Below are positions 33,661-43,300 of a stretch of 64,000 nt of DNA, piece by piece. Numbering within the stretch: position 1 is the stretch's first letter; every line of letters begins with the position of its first letter. Source of the DNA: Nitrospirota bacterium (GTDB lineage Bacteria; Nitrospirota; Nitrospiria; Nitrospirales; Nitrospiraceae); assembly GCA_040757595.1 (NCBI GenBank), contig JBFLWP010000001.1:124001-188000 (forward strand), written 5' to 3'. Made by a program: the position numbers and the translations under genes. The notes below the pieces were generated by a model. The model was given only the letters and a program-made list of their open reading frames with translations, had not been told where the DNA came from and did no database searches.

Positions 33661-35031
33661 GTGACGGAGCAGAGGAACGATCAACCGGACTCAGCCGAGC
33701 GCAGCCGCCGCTATGGTATTCGCGAAGGGTGCCTGCAGGCCGTGCAGCAGGGAGGCGGGGAAAACTACCTCTCCGCCTTTGCGCTTCTGCTCCACGCCTC
33801 ACCGTTTCAGATCGGGCTCCTGTCCGCCCTCCCCCAACTGGTCGGCACCTGGGCACAGCTCCTGTCCGTCAAGGCCCTGCACCGGCTCCAGCACCGAAAG
33901 CCCATCATCCTGACCGGCGCCGTCGGTCAAGCCGCCCTCTGGGTCCCGCTCCTAACCTTGCCTCTGTTGTTCCCCGCGCAGGGCCCCTGGCTCCTGATCG
34001 GCTGCGCCGCCGCGTACGTCGCCATGGGGCACTTCGCGATCCCCGCCTGGAACAGTCTGATCGCCTCGTTGGTCGAGCCGGGGAACCGGGGGGCTTATTT
34101 TGCCCGACGGGCCAGGGTCATGGCCGTGGCCAGCTTCACGGCCCTCTGCTGGGCCGGGCTAGTGCTCCAGTCTGGCAAGACCTGGGAATCGCCCTGGGTG
34201 GGGTTCGCGATCCTGTTCCTGGCCGCCGCCGTCATCCGCTCCGCGTCGATTCCCTACCTCGCCGGCATCGCGGAGAGCGCCGTGCCTGTTGCGCACGAGG
34301 CCGAATTCCGTCTGCTGGAATTCCTCCGGCACGAGCACAGCGCGAACTTCAAGAACTTCCTGCTGTTTTCCTGCCTCATGCACGTCAGCGTGCTGATCGC
34401 CGGCCCGTTTTTCGTGATCTACATGCTGCGGGACCTGCACTTCAGCTACCTGGAGTACACGGGATGGCTGGCGGCGGGGCTGCTGGGGCAGGTCGTCACC
34501 CTCAAGCCCTGGGGACGGATCAGCGACCGGTACGGCAACAAAAAGGTCCTGGTGGCAACCGGACTGCTGGTGCCGTTCCTCCCGATGCTCTATCTGGCCG
34601 GCACGAGCTTGTCCTTCGTCGCCACGCTCAATTTTTTCGGCGGGGTCATCTGGGCAGGATTGTCTCTGGGCTTGCAGAACTACGTCTTCGACGCGGTCCG
34701 GCCGGAGGACCGGGCCAAGGGCGTGGCGGTCTGGAACACGGTCAACGCCCTGGGCTGGTTCGCCGGCGCGATGCTCGGAAGCTGGCTGGCCGGCCTGGTC
34801 CCGGCGACGATCGCCCTACCCGGGCTGACGCTCCAGTTCGTATCCAACCTTCCGATCGTCTTCTTCGTCTCGGGGCTCCTGCGGCTGCTCGTGTCCCTCA
34901 GCCTGCTCCGGTCGTTCCACGAGCCTCGGCCCGTCGAGCCGATTTCACACCGGGAGCTGGTGGCGGAGCTCCCTCTCATCAAGCCCTTGACCGAGGCCAT
35001 CGGAGGCCTGGCCGCCAGACAGGAACCGTAA
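33661..35031 (+). CDS. MFS transporter
   Basis: The 456-residue major facilitator protein has about twelve hydrophobic segments. It opens YGIREGCLQAVQQGGGENYL, and the motif GRISDRYGNKKVLVATGLLV (about 300-320) lies between the sixth and eighth helices. Substrate unknown; this sub-group of MFS has the conserved internal NYVFDAVRPEDRAKG. The start GTG 33661 is taken because the -10 element lies directly upstream and the domain begins soon after; a longer start at 33589 would cross that promoter. Confidence 0.85.
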   Translation: MTEQRNDQPDSAERSRRYGIREGCLQAVQQGGGENYLSAFALLLHASPFQIGLLSALPQLVGTWAQLLSVKALHRLQHRKPIILTGAVGQAALWVPLLTLPLLFPAQGPWLLIGCAAAYVAMGHFAIPAWNSLIASLVEPGNRGAYFARRARVMAVASFTALCWAGLVLQSGKTWESPWVGFAILFLAAAVIRSASIPYLAGIAESAVPVAHEAEFRLLEFLRHEHSANFKNFLLFSCLMHVSVLIAGPFFVIYMLRDLHFSYLEYTGWLAAGLLGQVVTLKPWGRISDRYGNKKVLVATGLLVPFLPMLYLAGTSLSFVATLNFFGGVIWAGLSLGLQNYVFDAVRPEDRAKGVAVWNTVNALGWFAGAMLGSWLAGLVPATIALPGLTLQFVSNLPIVFFVSGLLRLLVSLSLLRSFHEPRPVEPISHRELVAELPLIKPLTEAIGGLAARQEP

Positions 35032-35045
35032 AGGCCGCATCCGCC

Positions 35046-35276
35046 CTACCGATCAGTTCCTTGTCCCTGAGGACCGGTCCCTTGCTGCCGCTCCTCCTGC
35101 TTCACCTTGTCGAAGAAACGGTCGGAGTCGCTCCGGATCTGCTGTTGGGGAGGCGGCTTCTGAGAATCCTGCGCGCACCCGGCCGCGGCCAAGAAGCCCA
35201 ACATCGAGAGGGCCAGCACGCCGGTCCAAAGCATGGCTTCTCTTGAGATACTCTGGCTCTTCCTTATTCTGTCCAT
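35046..35276 (-). CDS. Small lipoprotein
   Basis: The 76-residue protein has a lipobox (SMLGFLAAAGC, Cys about 34) and a Gln/Pro-rich mature part (PPPQQQIRSDSDRFFDKVKQ). Function unknown. The start ATG 35276 gives the shortest signal peptide with basic N-terminus (MDRIRKSQ). Convergent with the transporter, 14 nt apart. Confidence 0.6.
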   Translation of the reverse strand: MDRIRKSQSISREAMLWTGVLALSMLGFLAAAGCAQDSQKPPPQQQIRSDSDRFFDKVKQEERQQGTGPQGQGTDR

Positions 35277-35445
35277 CTTTTGCCTCCGGGATTTACCTGA
35301 CGCCGTCTCAACTTTTTCTGGAATGGCCGCCCATGCCACAATGGAAATAGTCGTTGACTTCTCCCCCTCACCCCTGTAGCGTGTGCCGGATTCTCAGCCG
35401 CGGTCCAGTATTCCCGATCTCTCTTCATCCTTGTGGAGTAAGCGC

Positions 35446-35964
35446 ATGCCCGACCTGTGCAAGCCCGTCGCAGGGTTCGTCTCAGCCGTCATCTTCCTGC
35501 TGGCCGCAGCGAACGGCATGGCGGCCGATTCGTCCGGCCCGGAAGAAGTGCTCCGGACGCTGGTGAAGGCGAACGTCGAGAAGGACCTGGCCACCCTGTC
35601 CCGGCTGATGGCCCACGACGAGGACAGCATCAGCTACACCATCGAAGGGCGCAAGTACGTGGGCTGGCCCGACTTCGCGCGCGACATGCAGACCGAGTTC
35701 GAGTCGGCCACGCGCATCGAGATCCGCGTCACCCAGCTCAAGGTCTGGACCAGGGCCGAGACCGCCTGGTTCGCCATGGAGATGGATTATATCCGATATG
35801 TCGGGGACGGCAAGGACCAGGCGCGGATGGTCTTGCCGCTGCGCGAGACGGGCGTGCTCGAACGCCGCGACGGCCGGTGGATTCTGGTCAACTTCCACGA
35901 GTCCTTCGGAGGCGAGATCGCGCTCGGACCTGGCGCGAGCCCGGCCTTCCCGCCTCTCCAATAA
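35446..35964 (+). CDS. Exported SnoaL/DUF4440-like protein
   Basis: The 172-residue protein has a signal peptide (VSAVIFLLAAANGMAA, about 12-27), then an NTF2-like domain of the DUF4440/SnoaL type: EEVLRTLVKANVEKDLATLS, EGRKYVGWPDFARDMQTEFE, AWFAMEMDYIRYV, ERRDGRWILVNFHES. Members bind small ligands; reaction unknown. It is followed after one base by a TPR gene. Confidence 0.75.
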   Translation: MPDLCKPVAGFVSAVIFLLAAANGMAADSSGPEEVLRTLVKANVEKDLATLSRLMAHDEDSISYTIEGRKYVGWPDFARDMQTEFESATRIEIRVTQLKVWTRAETAWFAMEMDYIRYVGDGKDQARMVLPLRETGVLERRDGRWILVNFHESFGGEIALGPGASPAFPPLQ

Positions 35965-35965
35965 C

Positions 35966-36760
35966 ATGGACGATGGTCACGCGACCGTGAACGCCTCGCT
36001 CGCTCAACCGCGCGCCAATTTTTGGTGGATCCCGACGCTGGCGGTCCTCTTTCTGGCTGGGATCGGCGCGTTGCCGGCCGCCTCCGAGCCATCCGCACCG
36101 CCCCCCGATTATCCCCAGTCGCTCGAACGGGATCTCAAAGCCACCCGCGAGGCCCTCCAGCAGAATCCGTCGGACCCGCAACTCCTGATCAAACTGGCGG
36201 CCATTTACCTGGATCTGGGGGAAGACCTCTACACGGAAAAGGAGCAGAAGCTGGCCGCCTTCGAAGAGGGCGCCAGGCAGGCCAAGCAGGCATTGGAGTT
36301 GCACGAAGCCAATGCCGAGGCCCATTACTTCTACGCCGCCAATCTGGGAAGCGCAGCCGAGGTCAAGGGCCTGGCCGCCTCCCTGCTGGCGCTGGATGAG
36401 ATCAAGAAGCACGCGCGGCGCGCCCTCGAATTGCAAAAGGACCACGTGCCGGCCCTGCACATGGCCGGCATGATGCTCGAAGAGCTGCCACAGTTCATGG
36501 GCGGGAACAAAGCCGTCGCGCTGGAGTACCTCAAGCGGGCGGTCGCGCTGGAGCCGAACTACTCGCACGCCCGGCTCGACTTGGCCAAGATGTACCTGCA
36601 GCGGCGCGACCCAGAAGCGGCCAGAAAGGAGCTGGTGGCCGTCGTCAACATGGAGCGTCCCAGCGATCCGTACCCCTGGGCCCGCCGGTACCGGCCCGAG
36701 GCGGAGCGTCTCCTGAACTCCCTCAATCATCAGCAGCCGACGGAATCGGGCACAAAGTAG
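35966..36760 (+). CDS. TPR protein with N-terminal membrane helix
   Basis: The 264-residue protein has a membrane/signal segment (WIPTLAVLFLAGIGALPAA, about 21-39), then TPR units: PSDPQLLIKLAAIYLDLGED, ALELHEANAEAHYFYAANLG, ALELQKDHVPALHMAGMMLE, AVALEPNYSHARLDLAKMYL. The layout resembles TatT-like periplasmic TPR adaptors. The start ATG 35966 follows the upstream stop by one base, so translation is coupled to the NTF2-like gene. Confidence 0.75.
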   Translation: MDDGHATVNASLAQPRANFWWIPTLAVLFLAGIGALPAASEPSAPPPDYPQSLERDLKATREALQQNPSDPQLLIKLAAIYLDLGEDLYTEKEQKLAAFEEGARQAKQALELHEANAEAHYFYAANLGSAAEVKGLAASLLALDEIKKHARRALELQKDHVPALHMAGMMLEELPQFMGGNKAVALEYLKRAVALEPNYSHARLDLAKMYLQRRDPEAARKELVAVVNMERPSDPYPWARRYRPEAERLLNSLNHQQPTESGTK

Positions 36761-36805
36761 GCCCGCGGACTCAGCGAGCATTGCATGCGACTGAAGGAGA
36801 CACAC

Positions 36806-37810
36806 ATGAACGGGTTCGTCACAACTTTCGCCCTGGCCCTCTGGCTGGCCCTGACCGGAACGGCTCAGGCGGACAGCGGGCACCACCACGAGGGGCATCA
36901 GCCGGCGCAAGAAGCGCAGACCAAGGTCACCCTCGAAGAGAACCGCCTGACCCTCACGTTCGGGCCTGTGGACCTGCCGACGGGGCACGACGGCGAACTC
37001 GCCGCCAGCATTCCCAAACACATCTTCCAACTGCCGGAAGACCGGATGCTGGTTTCGTACAAGTCGGCGATCTTCGCCAAAGACGGCAAGCCGCTTCCCA
37101 AGCAGTATCTGCACCACATCCTGCTCATCAACCTGGACCGGCAAGGAGTCTCGTGCAAGGGAGAGCCGCTGTTCTTCGGCGGCGCCGGCATGGAAATGAA
37201 CGAGAGCCGGTTCCCCGAGGGGTACGGGGTCAGGCTCGGCAAGAGCGAGAAGATCATGGCGATCGTCGCGTTTTACCATGGCGCGCCTCCGACCAAGGAC
37301 GTGATCGCCACCTTCACGATGGAGTTCGCCCCGAAGGGCACACCGATGCAGGAAATGGACGTGTATCAGGTCGGCGTCAACGTCGTCTGCTACAGCAAGT
37401 TCGACCAGCGGCGAAAGGACGAGAGCGACGAAGGCATCGAGATTCAACCGGGTCTGCAGGTGGACCGGGCCCCGCTCAAGTTCCTCATGGACGGTTGCGT
37501 GAAATTCGTCTATCCGCACGGGCACGACCAGCTGCTCCTGATCGCCCTGGAAGACAAGACGACCAGGCAGACCCTGCTCAGGACCGTTCCGGACGTCGAA
37601 CAGGACGGAGCGCTCCGATCGTTCCTCCCGCACCAGATCTACCGGGACTCGAAGGGCTTCGAGGTCAACACCCGCGACGACTACGAAATGGTCATGGTGT
37701 ATCACCGTCCCCTGCAAAGCACCATCCTGAACCACGGCATGGGCAACTACCTGCTCTACATGACCCCGGGCAGGTGTCCCGACACCACAACCTCCGCCAT
37801 GAAGCATTAG
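36806..37810 (+). CDS. Exported protein, copper monooxygenase/Nod19-like fold possible
   Basis: The 334-residue protein has a signal peptide (FALALWLALTGTAQA, about 8-22) and a His-rich start of the mature chain (GHHHEGHQ). The body includes KQYLHHILLINLDRQG, KGEPLFFGGAGMEMNESRFP and YPHGHDQLLLIALEDK. The order of His pairs resembles the stress-up-regulated Nod19 and peptidylglycine-monooxygenase-like folds, which bind copper; this is a weak match from memory. ATG 36806 has GAAGGAGA in front. Near TPR and NTF2-like exported proteins; possibly a periplasmic metal protein. Confidence 0.5.
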   Translation: MNGFVTTFALALWLALTGTAQADSGHHHEGHQPAQEAQTKVTLEENRLTLTFGPVDLPTGHDGELAASIPKHIFQLPEDRMLVSYKSAIFAKDGKPLPKQYLHHILLINLDRQGVSCKGEPLFFGGAGMEMNESRFPEGYGVRLGKSEKIMAIVAFYHGAPPTKDVIATFTMEFAPKGTPMQEMDVYQVGVNVVCYSKFDQRRKDESDEGIEIQPGLQVDRAPLKFLMDGCVKFVYPHGHDQLLLIALEDKTTRQTLLRTVPDVEQDGALRSFLPHQIYRDSKGFEVNTRDDYEMVMVYHRPLQSTILNHGMGNYLLYMTPGRCPDTTTSAMKH

Positions 37811-37897
37811 GCCCTTCGCTTCGCTCGGCCTTGCTTCCTCGCGCCCCCGTCTCTATCATGGGGGCGCGGGTCCTCACGCCCCGCTGCGGAGGTCGCC

Positions 37898-38344
37898 ATG
37901 TCCCTGCCCGACCGGCTGTCCCAGGACCTCAAAGAGGCCATGAAGGCCAAGGACCGGCTCCGGATGGACGTCATCCGCATGGTCAAGGCGGCGTTGATGA
38001 ACAAGGAGCTGGAGCTGAGGAAGCCCCTGGACGACGCCGAGATGGCCCGCGTTCTGGCCTCCCTGGTGAAGCAGCGCAAGGAGGCGGTCGAGCAGTATCA
38101 GAAGGGGAAGCGGGAGGATCTGGCCGCCAAGGAGCAGAAGGAGATCGCGATCATCGAGGGCTACCTGCCCAAGGCTCTGTCGCAGGAGGAGCTCCTCGCC
38201 GTCATCGAGACCGTGATCCGGGAGACCGGCGCCAGCTCGCCCAAGGACATGGGACCGGTCATGAAAACCGTCATGGCTCGCCTGGCCGGCCAACCGGTGG
38301 ACGGCAAACAGGTCAGCGAGCTGGTGCGCGCCAAGCTCCGGTGA
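37898..38344 (+). CDS. yqeY: GatB/YqeY-domain protein
   Basis: The 148-residue protein of the YqeY family opens LPDRLSQDLKEAMKAKDRLR, with MVKAALMNKELELRKPLDD, AAKEQKEIAIIEGYLPKALS and MGPVMKTVMARLAGQPVDGK. It shares the GatB tail fold that contacts tRNA in the amidotransferase; function alone is unclear. Normal length. Confidence 0.92.
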   Translation: MSLPDRLSQDLKEAMKAKDRLRMDVIRMVKAALMNKELELRKPLDDAEMARVLASLVKQRKEAVEQYQKGKREDLAAKEQKEIAIIEGYLPKALSQEELLAVIETVIRETGASSPKDMGPVMKTVMARLAGQPVDGKQVSELVRAKLR

Positions 38345-38408
38345 CCGCCCGCGCTTCCTCGTCCGCCCGTCCCGTTCCCTCCCCGCACCGGGCCATCCGG
38401 GAGATCGC

Positions 38409-38990
38409 GTGAAACGAGTCTGCGTCTTTTGCGGGTCCAGTGCCGGACTCCGGCCCGTCTACCAGGAGGCGGCCAAGCAGGTGGGGGCGGCCCTCTGCCG
38501 GCAGGGGCTCGGGCTGGTCTACGGGGGCGGGGGCATCGGCCTCATGAGGGTCTTGGCCGATACGGTCCTGGCCGGCGGCGGCGAGGTGATCGGGGTCATT
38601 CCCAAGGGGCTCACGGCGAAGGAGGCGGCGCACCCGGGCCTCACCGACCTGCGCCTGGTCGGCTCGATGCACGAGCGGAAGGCCCTGATGGCGGACCTGG
38701 CCGACGCCTTCATCGCGCTCCCGGGCGGCTACGGGACGCTGGAAGAGTTCTGCGAGGTGCTGACCTGGGCCCAGCTCGGCATCCACCACAAGCCCTGCGG
38801 GCTCCTGAACGTGGAGGGCTATTACGACCCGCTGCTCGCGCTCTTCGATCGGCTGGTGCGCGAGGGATTCCTCAACGCCGTCAACCGGTCGCTCGTGGTG
38901 GAAGCCAGGGAGCCGGACGCCCTCCTCGCCGCGCTGGCCCGCTACCGGTCGCCGGTGAAGGATCGGTGGATCGAGCAGGCGGAAGCGTAG
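38409..38990 (+). CDS. LOG family protein (nucleotide 5'-monophosphate phosphoribohydrolase)
   Basis: The 193-residue Rossmann protein matches the LOG/TIGR00730 family: VCVFCGSSAGLRPVYQEAAK, GLVYGGGGIGLMRVLADTVL and the signature LPGGYGTLEEFCEVLTWAQL (about 102-121). It removes ribose phosphate from N6-modified or plain purine nucleotides. The start is GTG 38409. Normal length, conserved catalytic Arg-Lys (HERKALM) and PGGxGTxxE. Confidence 0.92.
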   Translation: MKRVCVFCGSSAGLRPVYQEAAKQVGAALCRQGLGLVYGGGGIGLMRVLADTVLAGGGEVIGVIPKGLTAKEAAHPGLTDLRLVGSMHERKALMADLADAFIALPGGYGTLEEFCEVLTWAQLGIHHKPCGLLNVEGYYDPLLALFDRLVREGFLNAVNRSLVVEAREPDALLAALARYRSPVKDRWIEQAEA

Positions 38991-38994
38991 CAGG

Positions 38995-39285
38995 TCACGA
39001 GGAGCTGAGCGAGTCGCGCACGAGCCGGACCAGCGCCTCCAGGCTGAACGGCTTTCTCAGAAACGGACTGCCGCCGCGGAGCGCCTCCTCGCTGCTCCTG
39101 GCCCGGAGGACCTTATAGCCCGCATCCCGGAGGCAGACTTCGCACACGGCCAGGGTCGCCGGATCATCGTCAACGAGCAGGATCGTCCGGGCTTCTCCCT
39201 GATCCTGCCCCTCTTGCGGAATCCCGGAAGACCGGAGCGGCTGGTCGGCGAAGGGCACGTCCTGCTTGTGGACCGGCATGCTCAT
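38995..39285 (-). pseudogene. CheY-like receiver with internal deletion
   Basis: The 96-residue frame has the receiver start (TILLVDDDPATLAVCEVCLR, acidic pair present) and the receiver end (GGSPFLRKPFSLEALVRLVR with the Lys), but the section between ARSSEEALR and GGSPFLRKPF is missing. That removes about 60 residues with the phospho-acceptor Asp and the Thr/Ser switch. It cannot work as a normal phosphorylated receiver. The deletion is in frame. It overlaps the upstream bactofilin-like frame as ATGA. Confidence 0.6.
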
Positions 39286-39578
39286 GGCGAACCTCCCACC
39301 AACTGAACCTCAGGCTGTCTGTCTTCCACAGGCCCGACCTCCACCCCTGACCCGTTCCCCTGTTCCCGCCCCGTTCCCGGCTCCTGCCTCGGCACCCTGC
39401 CCATGTCGCTGCGCCCCTGAAAGCAGGCCCCTTCCTCGATGGCCAAACAGGGGGTGTGCACCTCCCCGACCAGGACGCCGGGCTTGACCAGACGGATTGT
39501 TTCCGTGACCGTGACGGTCAGGTCCATGCCGTCGCTCAGCAACGTCATGCTCTCCTCATCCTTGGCTCTGCCGATCAT
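39282..39578 (-). CDS. Short bactofilin-like protein
   Basis: The about 98-residue frame has a centre that reads like a bactofilin beta-helix turn (TETIRLVKPGVLVGEVHTPC, AIEEGACFQGRSDMG), then a low-complexity Gly/Glu tail. Only one or two turns exist instead of six or more. The ATG at 39578 is a guess (GGGAGGG upstream). It is coupled to the truncated receiver and may be non-functional. Confidence 0.35.
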   Translation of the reverse strand: MIGRAKDEESMTLLSDGMDLTVTVTETIRLVKPGVLVGEVHTPCLAIEEGACFQGRSDMGRVPRQEPGTGREQGNGSGVEVGPVEDRQPEVQLVGGSP

Positions 39579-39851
39579 CACCACCGCTCGCCCTCCCTTC
39601 GAGTGCGCTCGCGGTCCCCCCCGGATTGCATCCTCAATCAGAGTGACAGAGCGAGCAAAGCGGAGACCACGACCGGCCACCTTGAAAGAGCAGCACGATT
39701 TCAACCGGATAGAGGGATTCTCCTGGCCTCCGGAAGACATGGTTGGAGGCAGTGTCCTACACCCTGTCGTGCCCCAATCATCTAACTCCTTGATAAGCGT
39801 GGCTCTCCGCCTGGATGGAATTCCCTACAAGAGCGTGGCTTGGAAGGCACA

Positions 39852-39884
39852 GGGTGGAGCCGATGGAACTCGAACCCGTCCAGG
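39852..39884 (-). other. tRNA/tmRNA 3'-end-like fragment at the island's left edge
   Basis: On the minus strand a T-arm-like sequence (GGGTTCGAGT) is followed by CGGCTCC, a discriminator-like A and CCC in place of CCA. CGGCTCCACCA is a common tmRNA end. The T-stem has a mismatch and no 5' half is present, so this is a scrap, not a gene. It lies about 190 nt before the defence operon. tRNA and tmRNA 3' ends are common attachment sites. The rest of 39741-40073 shows only a promoter. Confidence 0.4.
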
Positions 39885-39996
39885 CCTAAGCGCAAGCGGA
39901 TTCCGCATGTGCCCCTTGGTGAGCCAGCCCCACAAAATAGCGAGTCACGACAAGGCTCCAGTTCCGCCGCTATTTCCCCCCTGCGCTCCTGCGCGC

Positions 39997-40025
39997 TTGC
40001 CAGGAATCGCTATGTAGCATAACAT
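39997..40025 (+). promoter_or_regulatory. Sigma-70-like promoter of the defence operon
   Basis: TTGCCA (39997-40002), a 17-nt spacer and TAACAT (40020-40025), 49 nt before the HTH start. GTCAC...GTGAC, a spaced inverted repeat, lies downstream in the leader and could be an operator for the HTH protein. Confidence 0.55.
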
Positions 40026-40073
40026 GGTGCCCGCGACTACACGCTCGGTCACGGTGAGCCTCGGAGTGACAGC

Positions 40074-40301
40074 ATGAAAAACAATGATATCCCCGCGCTC
40101 GTCAAGGAGCTCCGCGAGCGGCTCCACCTGACTCAGGAGCAATTCGCCCACAAGGTGGGTGTCACCTACAGCACCGTGAACCACTGGGAGAACGGCAAGC
40201 GCGTGCCCTTGCCTTTCCTCGTAAAGCGGCTCTGGGAGTTGAAGGAAGAACTGGACGCAGAGAACAAGAAGCCCAGCAAGAGGCGACGGCCCCATGAGTG
40301 A
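40074..40301 (+). CDS. Xre-family HTH regulator of the defence operon
   Basis: The 75-residue protein is a single Cro/C1-type helix-turn-helix: LVKELRERLHLTQEQFAHKV, then TYSTVNHWENGKRVPLPFLV, with a basic tail (KKPSKRRRPHE). It probably represses the operon through the leader repeat near 40050. Its end overlaps the helicase start by 8 nt, so the first two genes are coupled. It follows the promoter at 39997. Confidence 0.88.
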   Translation: MKNNDIPALVKELRERLHLTQEQFAHKVGVTYSTVNHWENGKRVPLPFLVKRLWELKEELDAENKKPSKRRRPHE

Positions 40302-43300
40302 GAAGCAACCTCTGTGGGAAGGCCAGATTCTGACCGGCTCGCTGTTCAACGAGCCGATGCGAGTGGAAACGGTCCGGCCCAACGGACCAGATACCTGGCT
40401 TGCCGGCTTGGTCGGCACGCAGTCAGAGCGGTTCCGCAAAGTCACCCTCACGAGTCGCGATCTCGAGGCTCTCACTATCCTGGACGCGCGGCACACCTAC
40501 GATGGCGACGGGCGCCTTCTTCGGATCGGGCTGCAGGCCTACTCCCTCGGCATCGCCTACGAGTTCGCCCCCTACTTCGGCCTGTCCATTTCCCGCGTGG
40601 ACCCGCTGCCCCATCAGCTCGAGGCGATCTACGACTACCTTCTCAAGCTGGCGCGGGTTCGGTTCCTCCTGGCGGACGACGCTGGCGCCGGAAAGACAAT
40701 CATGGCGGGGCTCCTCATCCGCGAGCTGGAACTCCGTGGTCTTGCCGAGCGCATCCTGATCGTCTGCCCCGCCAACCTCTCCTTCCAGTGGCAACGTGAG
40801 CTGAAGGAGAAGTTCGACGAGAAGTTCCTCGTCCTGAAGGGCGACGACATCCGCGATCAGTTCGGCGTCAATCAGTGGTTAGAGCAGAAAAGGATCATCA
40901 CATCGCTCGACCTCGCCAAGCGGCAGGAGATTCTGCCGGGGCTGCGGCAGGTCCAGTGGGACCTCGTCATCGTGGATGAGGCTCACCGCATGTCGGCGGC
41001 CGACGAGACCCACAAGAGCATGCGCTACAAGCTGGGCGAGCTGCTGAGGGACACGGCCGACCACATGCTCTTACTGACGGCCACGCCGCACAAGGGCGAT
41101 CCTCTGAACTTCAGCCTGTTCCTCCAGCTCCTGGACGCGGACGCCTACGCGGACGTCCGGTCCATCAGGGAGGCCATGGACCGCCGGCGCGCGCCCTTCT
41201 ACCTGCGCCGCACCAAGGAGGCGATGGTCTACTTCCCGGATCGCCGGACCGACGGAACGTGGGCGGCCGAGAAGATCTTCACGAAGCGAATCCCGCACAC
41301 CGTGGAGTTCCAGATCGACGGAGCGGAGTTCGACCTGTACCGCGAGATCACCCGCTTCGTGAAGCAGCAGAGCACTAAGGCGGCGGCGCAGGGCGATGAC
41401 CCGAGGGCTCGTGCCGTGGGCTTCTTGATGTCCCTGTACCAGCGGCGGCTGGCTTCAAGCACCTACGCGATGCGCCACTCGCTCGAGAACCGGGCCAAGC
41501 GTCTGGAAGACGGCTTGAAGCGCGCCCAGGACCTCGCGCGATCGGCCCCGCTTGACCTTCCCGACCCGGATGAGCTGGAGGAAATGGAGGAGAGCGAACG
41601 CGAGCGCCTCGAGGAGAGGCTGGAGGCCATCACGCTCGCGGGCAATGCCCAGCAGATCCACGAGGAGATTCAGGAGCTCAAGGCGCTGGCCGGCCAGGCC
41701 CAGACGGTCGAGGACTCCGGCGCGGAAGCTAAGCTCTCAAAGCTGAAGGAACTGCTCCAGCAGGAGGGTTTCTTCGACCACCCGGAGAAGCGGCTGCTCG
41801 TCTTCACGGAGTTCAAGGACACGCTCGACTACCTGGTGGAGCGGCTGAAGTCGTGGGGCTTCCGGGTCGGGTGCATCCACGGCGGGATGAAGCCGGGCTC
41901 GCGCGACGAGCGCGGGACCCGTCTCCACGCGGAGCAGCAGTTCCGCGAAGGGGACATCCAGGTCCTCGTCGCAACGGAGGCGGCCGGCGAAGGGATCAAC
42001 CTCCAGGTCTGTAACATCCTCTTCAACTACGACATCCCGTGGAACCCGAACCGCCTCGAGCAACGCATGGGCCGCATCCACCGGTACGGCCAGCGCAAGG
42101 ACTGCCTGATCTTCAACTTCGTGGCCACGAACACCATCGAGGGTCGGGTGCTTCAGCGGCTGCTGGAGAAACTCCAGGAGATCCGCGACGCCCTCGACGA
42201 CGACGCGGTCTTCAACGTGGTCGGCGAGGTTCTCCCGGCGGCACACGTGGAGCGGGTGCTGCGCGACTACTATGCCGGGCGCCTCGGCGACGCCGACCTC
42301 GAGGAACGGCTCTTGCGGAACGTGGACGAGCGCCAGTTCCGCGCGATCTGCCAGAACGCCCTTGAGGGGCTGGCCTCGAAGAAACTCAACCTGGAGATGC
42401 TCATTGAGCGCCGGGCGCGGGCCCAGGAGCGGCGCGTTGTGCCCGAGACCATCGCGCGATTCATCCGGGAGGCTGCCGAGTTCGTCCCGCTTGCCCTCAA
42501 GACCTTTCCGCGGCTTCCGCACACGTTCGAGCCCGGAAGGACTCCGCCGGCGCTGCGCCGCTACGAGAGCGACCCGAGTTGGAAGTTACCGGAGCTGGCG
42601 GCCAAGTACCCCCGCTGTTCGACGGACCGGGAGACGGCCGAGACGAACAACCTGGAGTGGGTCACGCCCGGCCATCCTCTCTTCGAGGCGATCCGGCGGC
42701 ACACCTACGCGCAGGCGCTCGACGTCTTCGGCAAGGGGGCGACCTTCTACTCCCTCCAGCATGATGCGCCCGCGCGAATCGACTTCTACCGGGCCCGTGT
42801 TGTGGACGGCCTGGGCCAGGTGATCCACGAGCGACTCTTCGCCGTCGAGGTCTCGGACGACGGGAAGCCGACCCTCCGCGAGCCGAACCTCCTTGGGAAT
42901 TTCACACCGGCGGACGCGCTGGACACGCGCCCCGCGGTCGCCACGGTTCCCGAGGCGACGGCCTGGCTCAACGAGCAGGCGCTTACCCCGTTTCTAGAAG
43001 AGACCCGTAAGGACCGCCTGGCCGAGGTCGAGCGGATCGCCCAGCACGTAGAACTGTCGCTCACCGAACTCCTCCAGCGGGCGGACGATGAGATTGGGAA
43101 GGCGCAGGAAGCCGTCAATCGTGGCGAGCAGGGCGCGGAAGGCCGGCTCGCCCAGGCTGAGGCCCGGCATGCCGAGTTGCTCCAGCGCCGGGAACGGCGG
43201 CGGAGGGAACTCGATCAGCAGCGCGCGCTGTCCCTTCAGGCTGTGGAACGGATGGCGAGCGTCCTGGTTCTGCCCCATCCCGAACGCGAGACGCCCGAAG

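Noticed and set aside
39852-40200. Complete tmRNA gene on the minus strand
   Set aside because: Only a 3'-end-like piece is present. The upstream part would overlap the HTH gene and shows no tag frame or 5' half.
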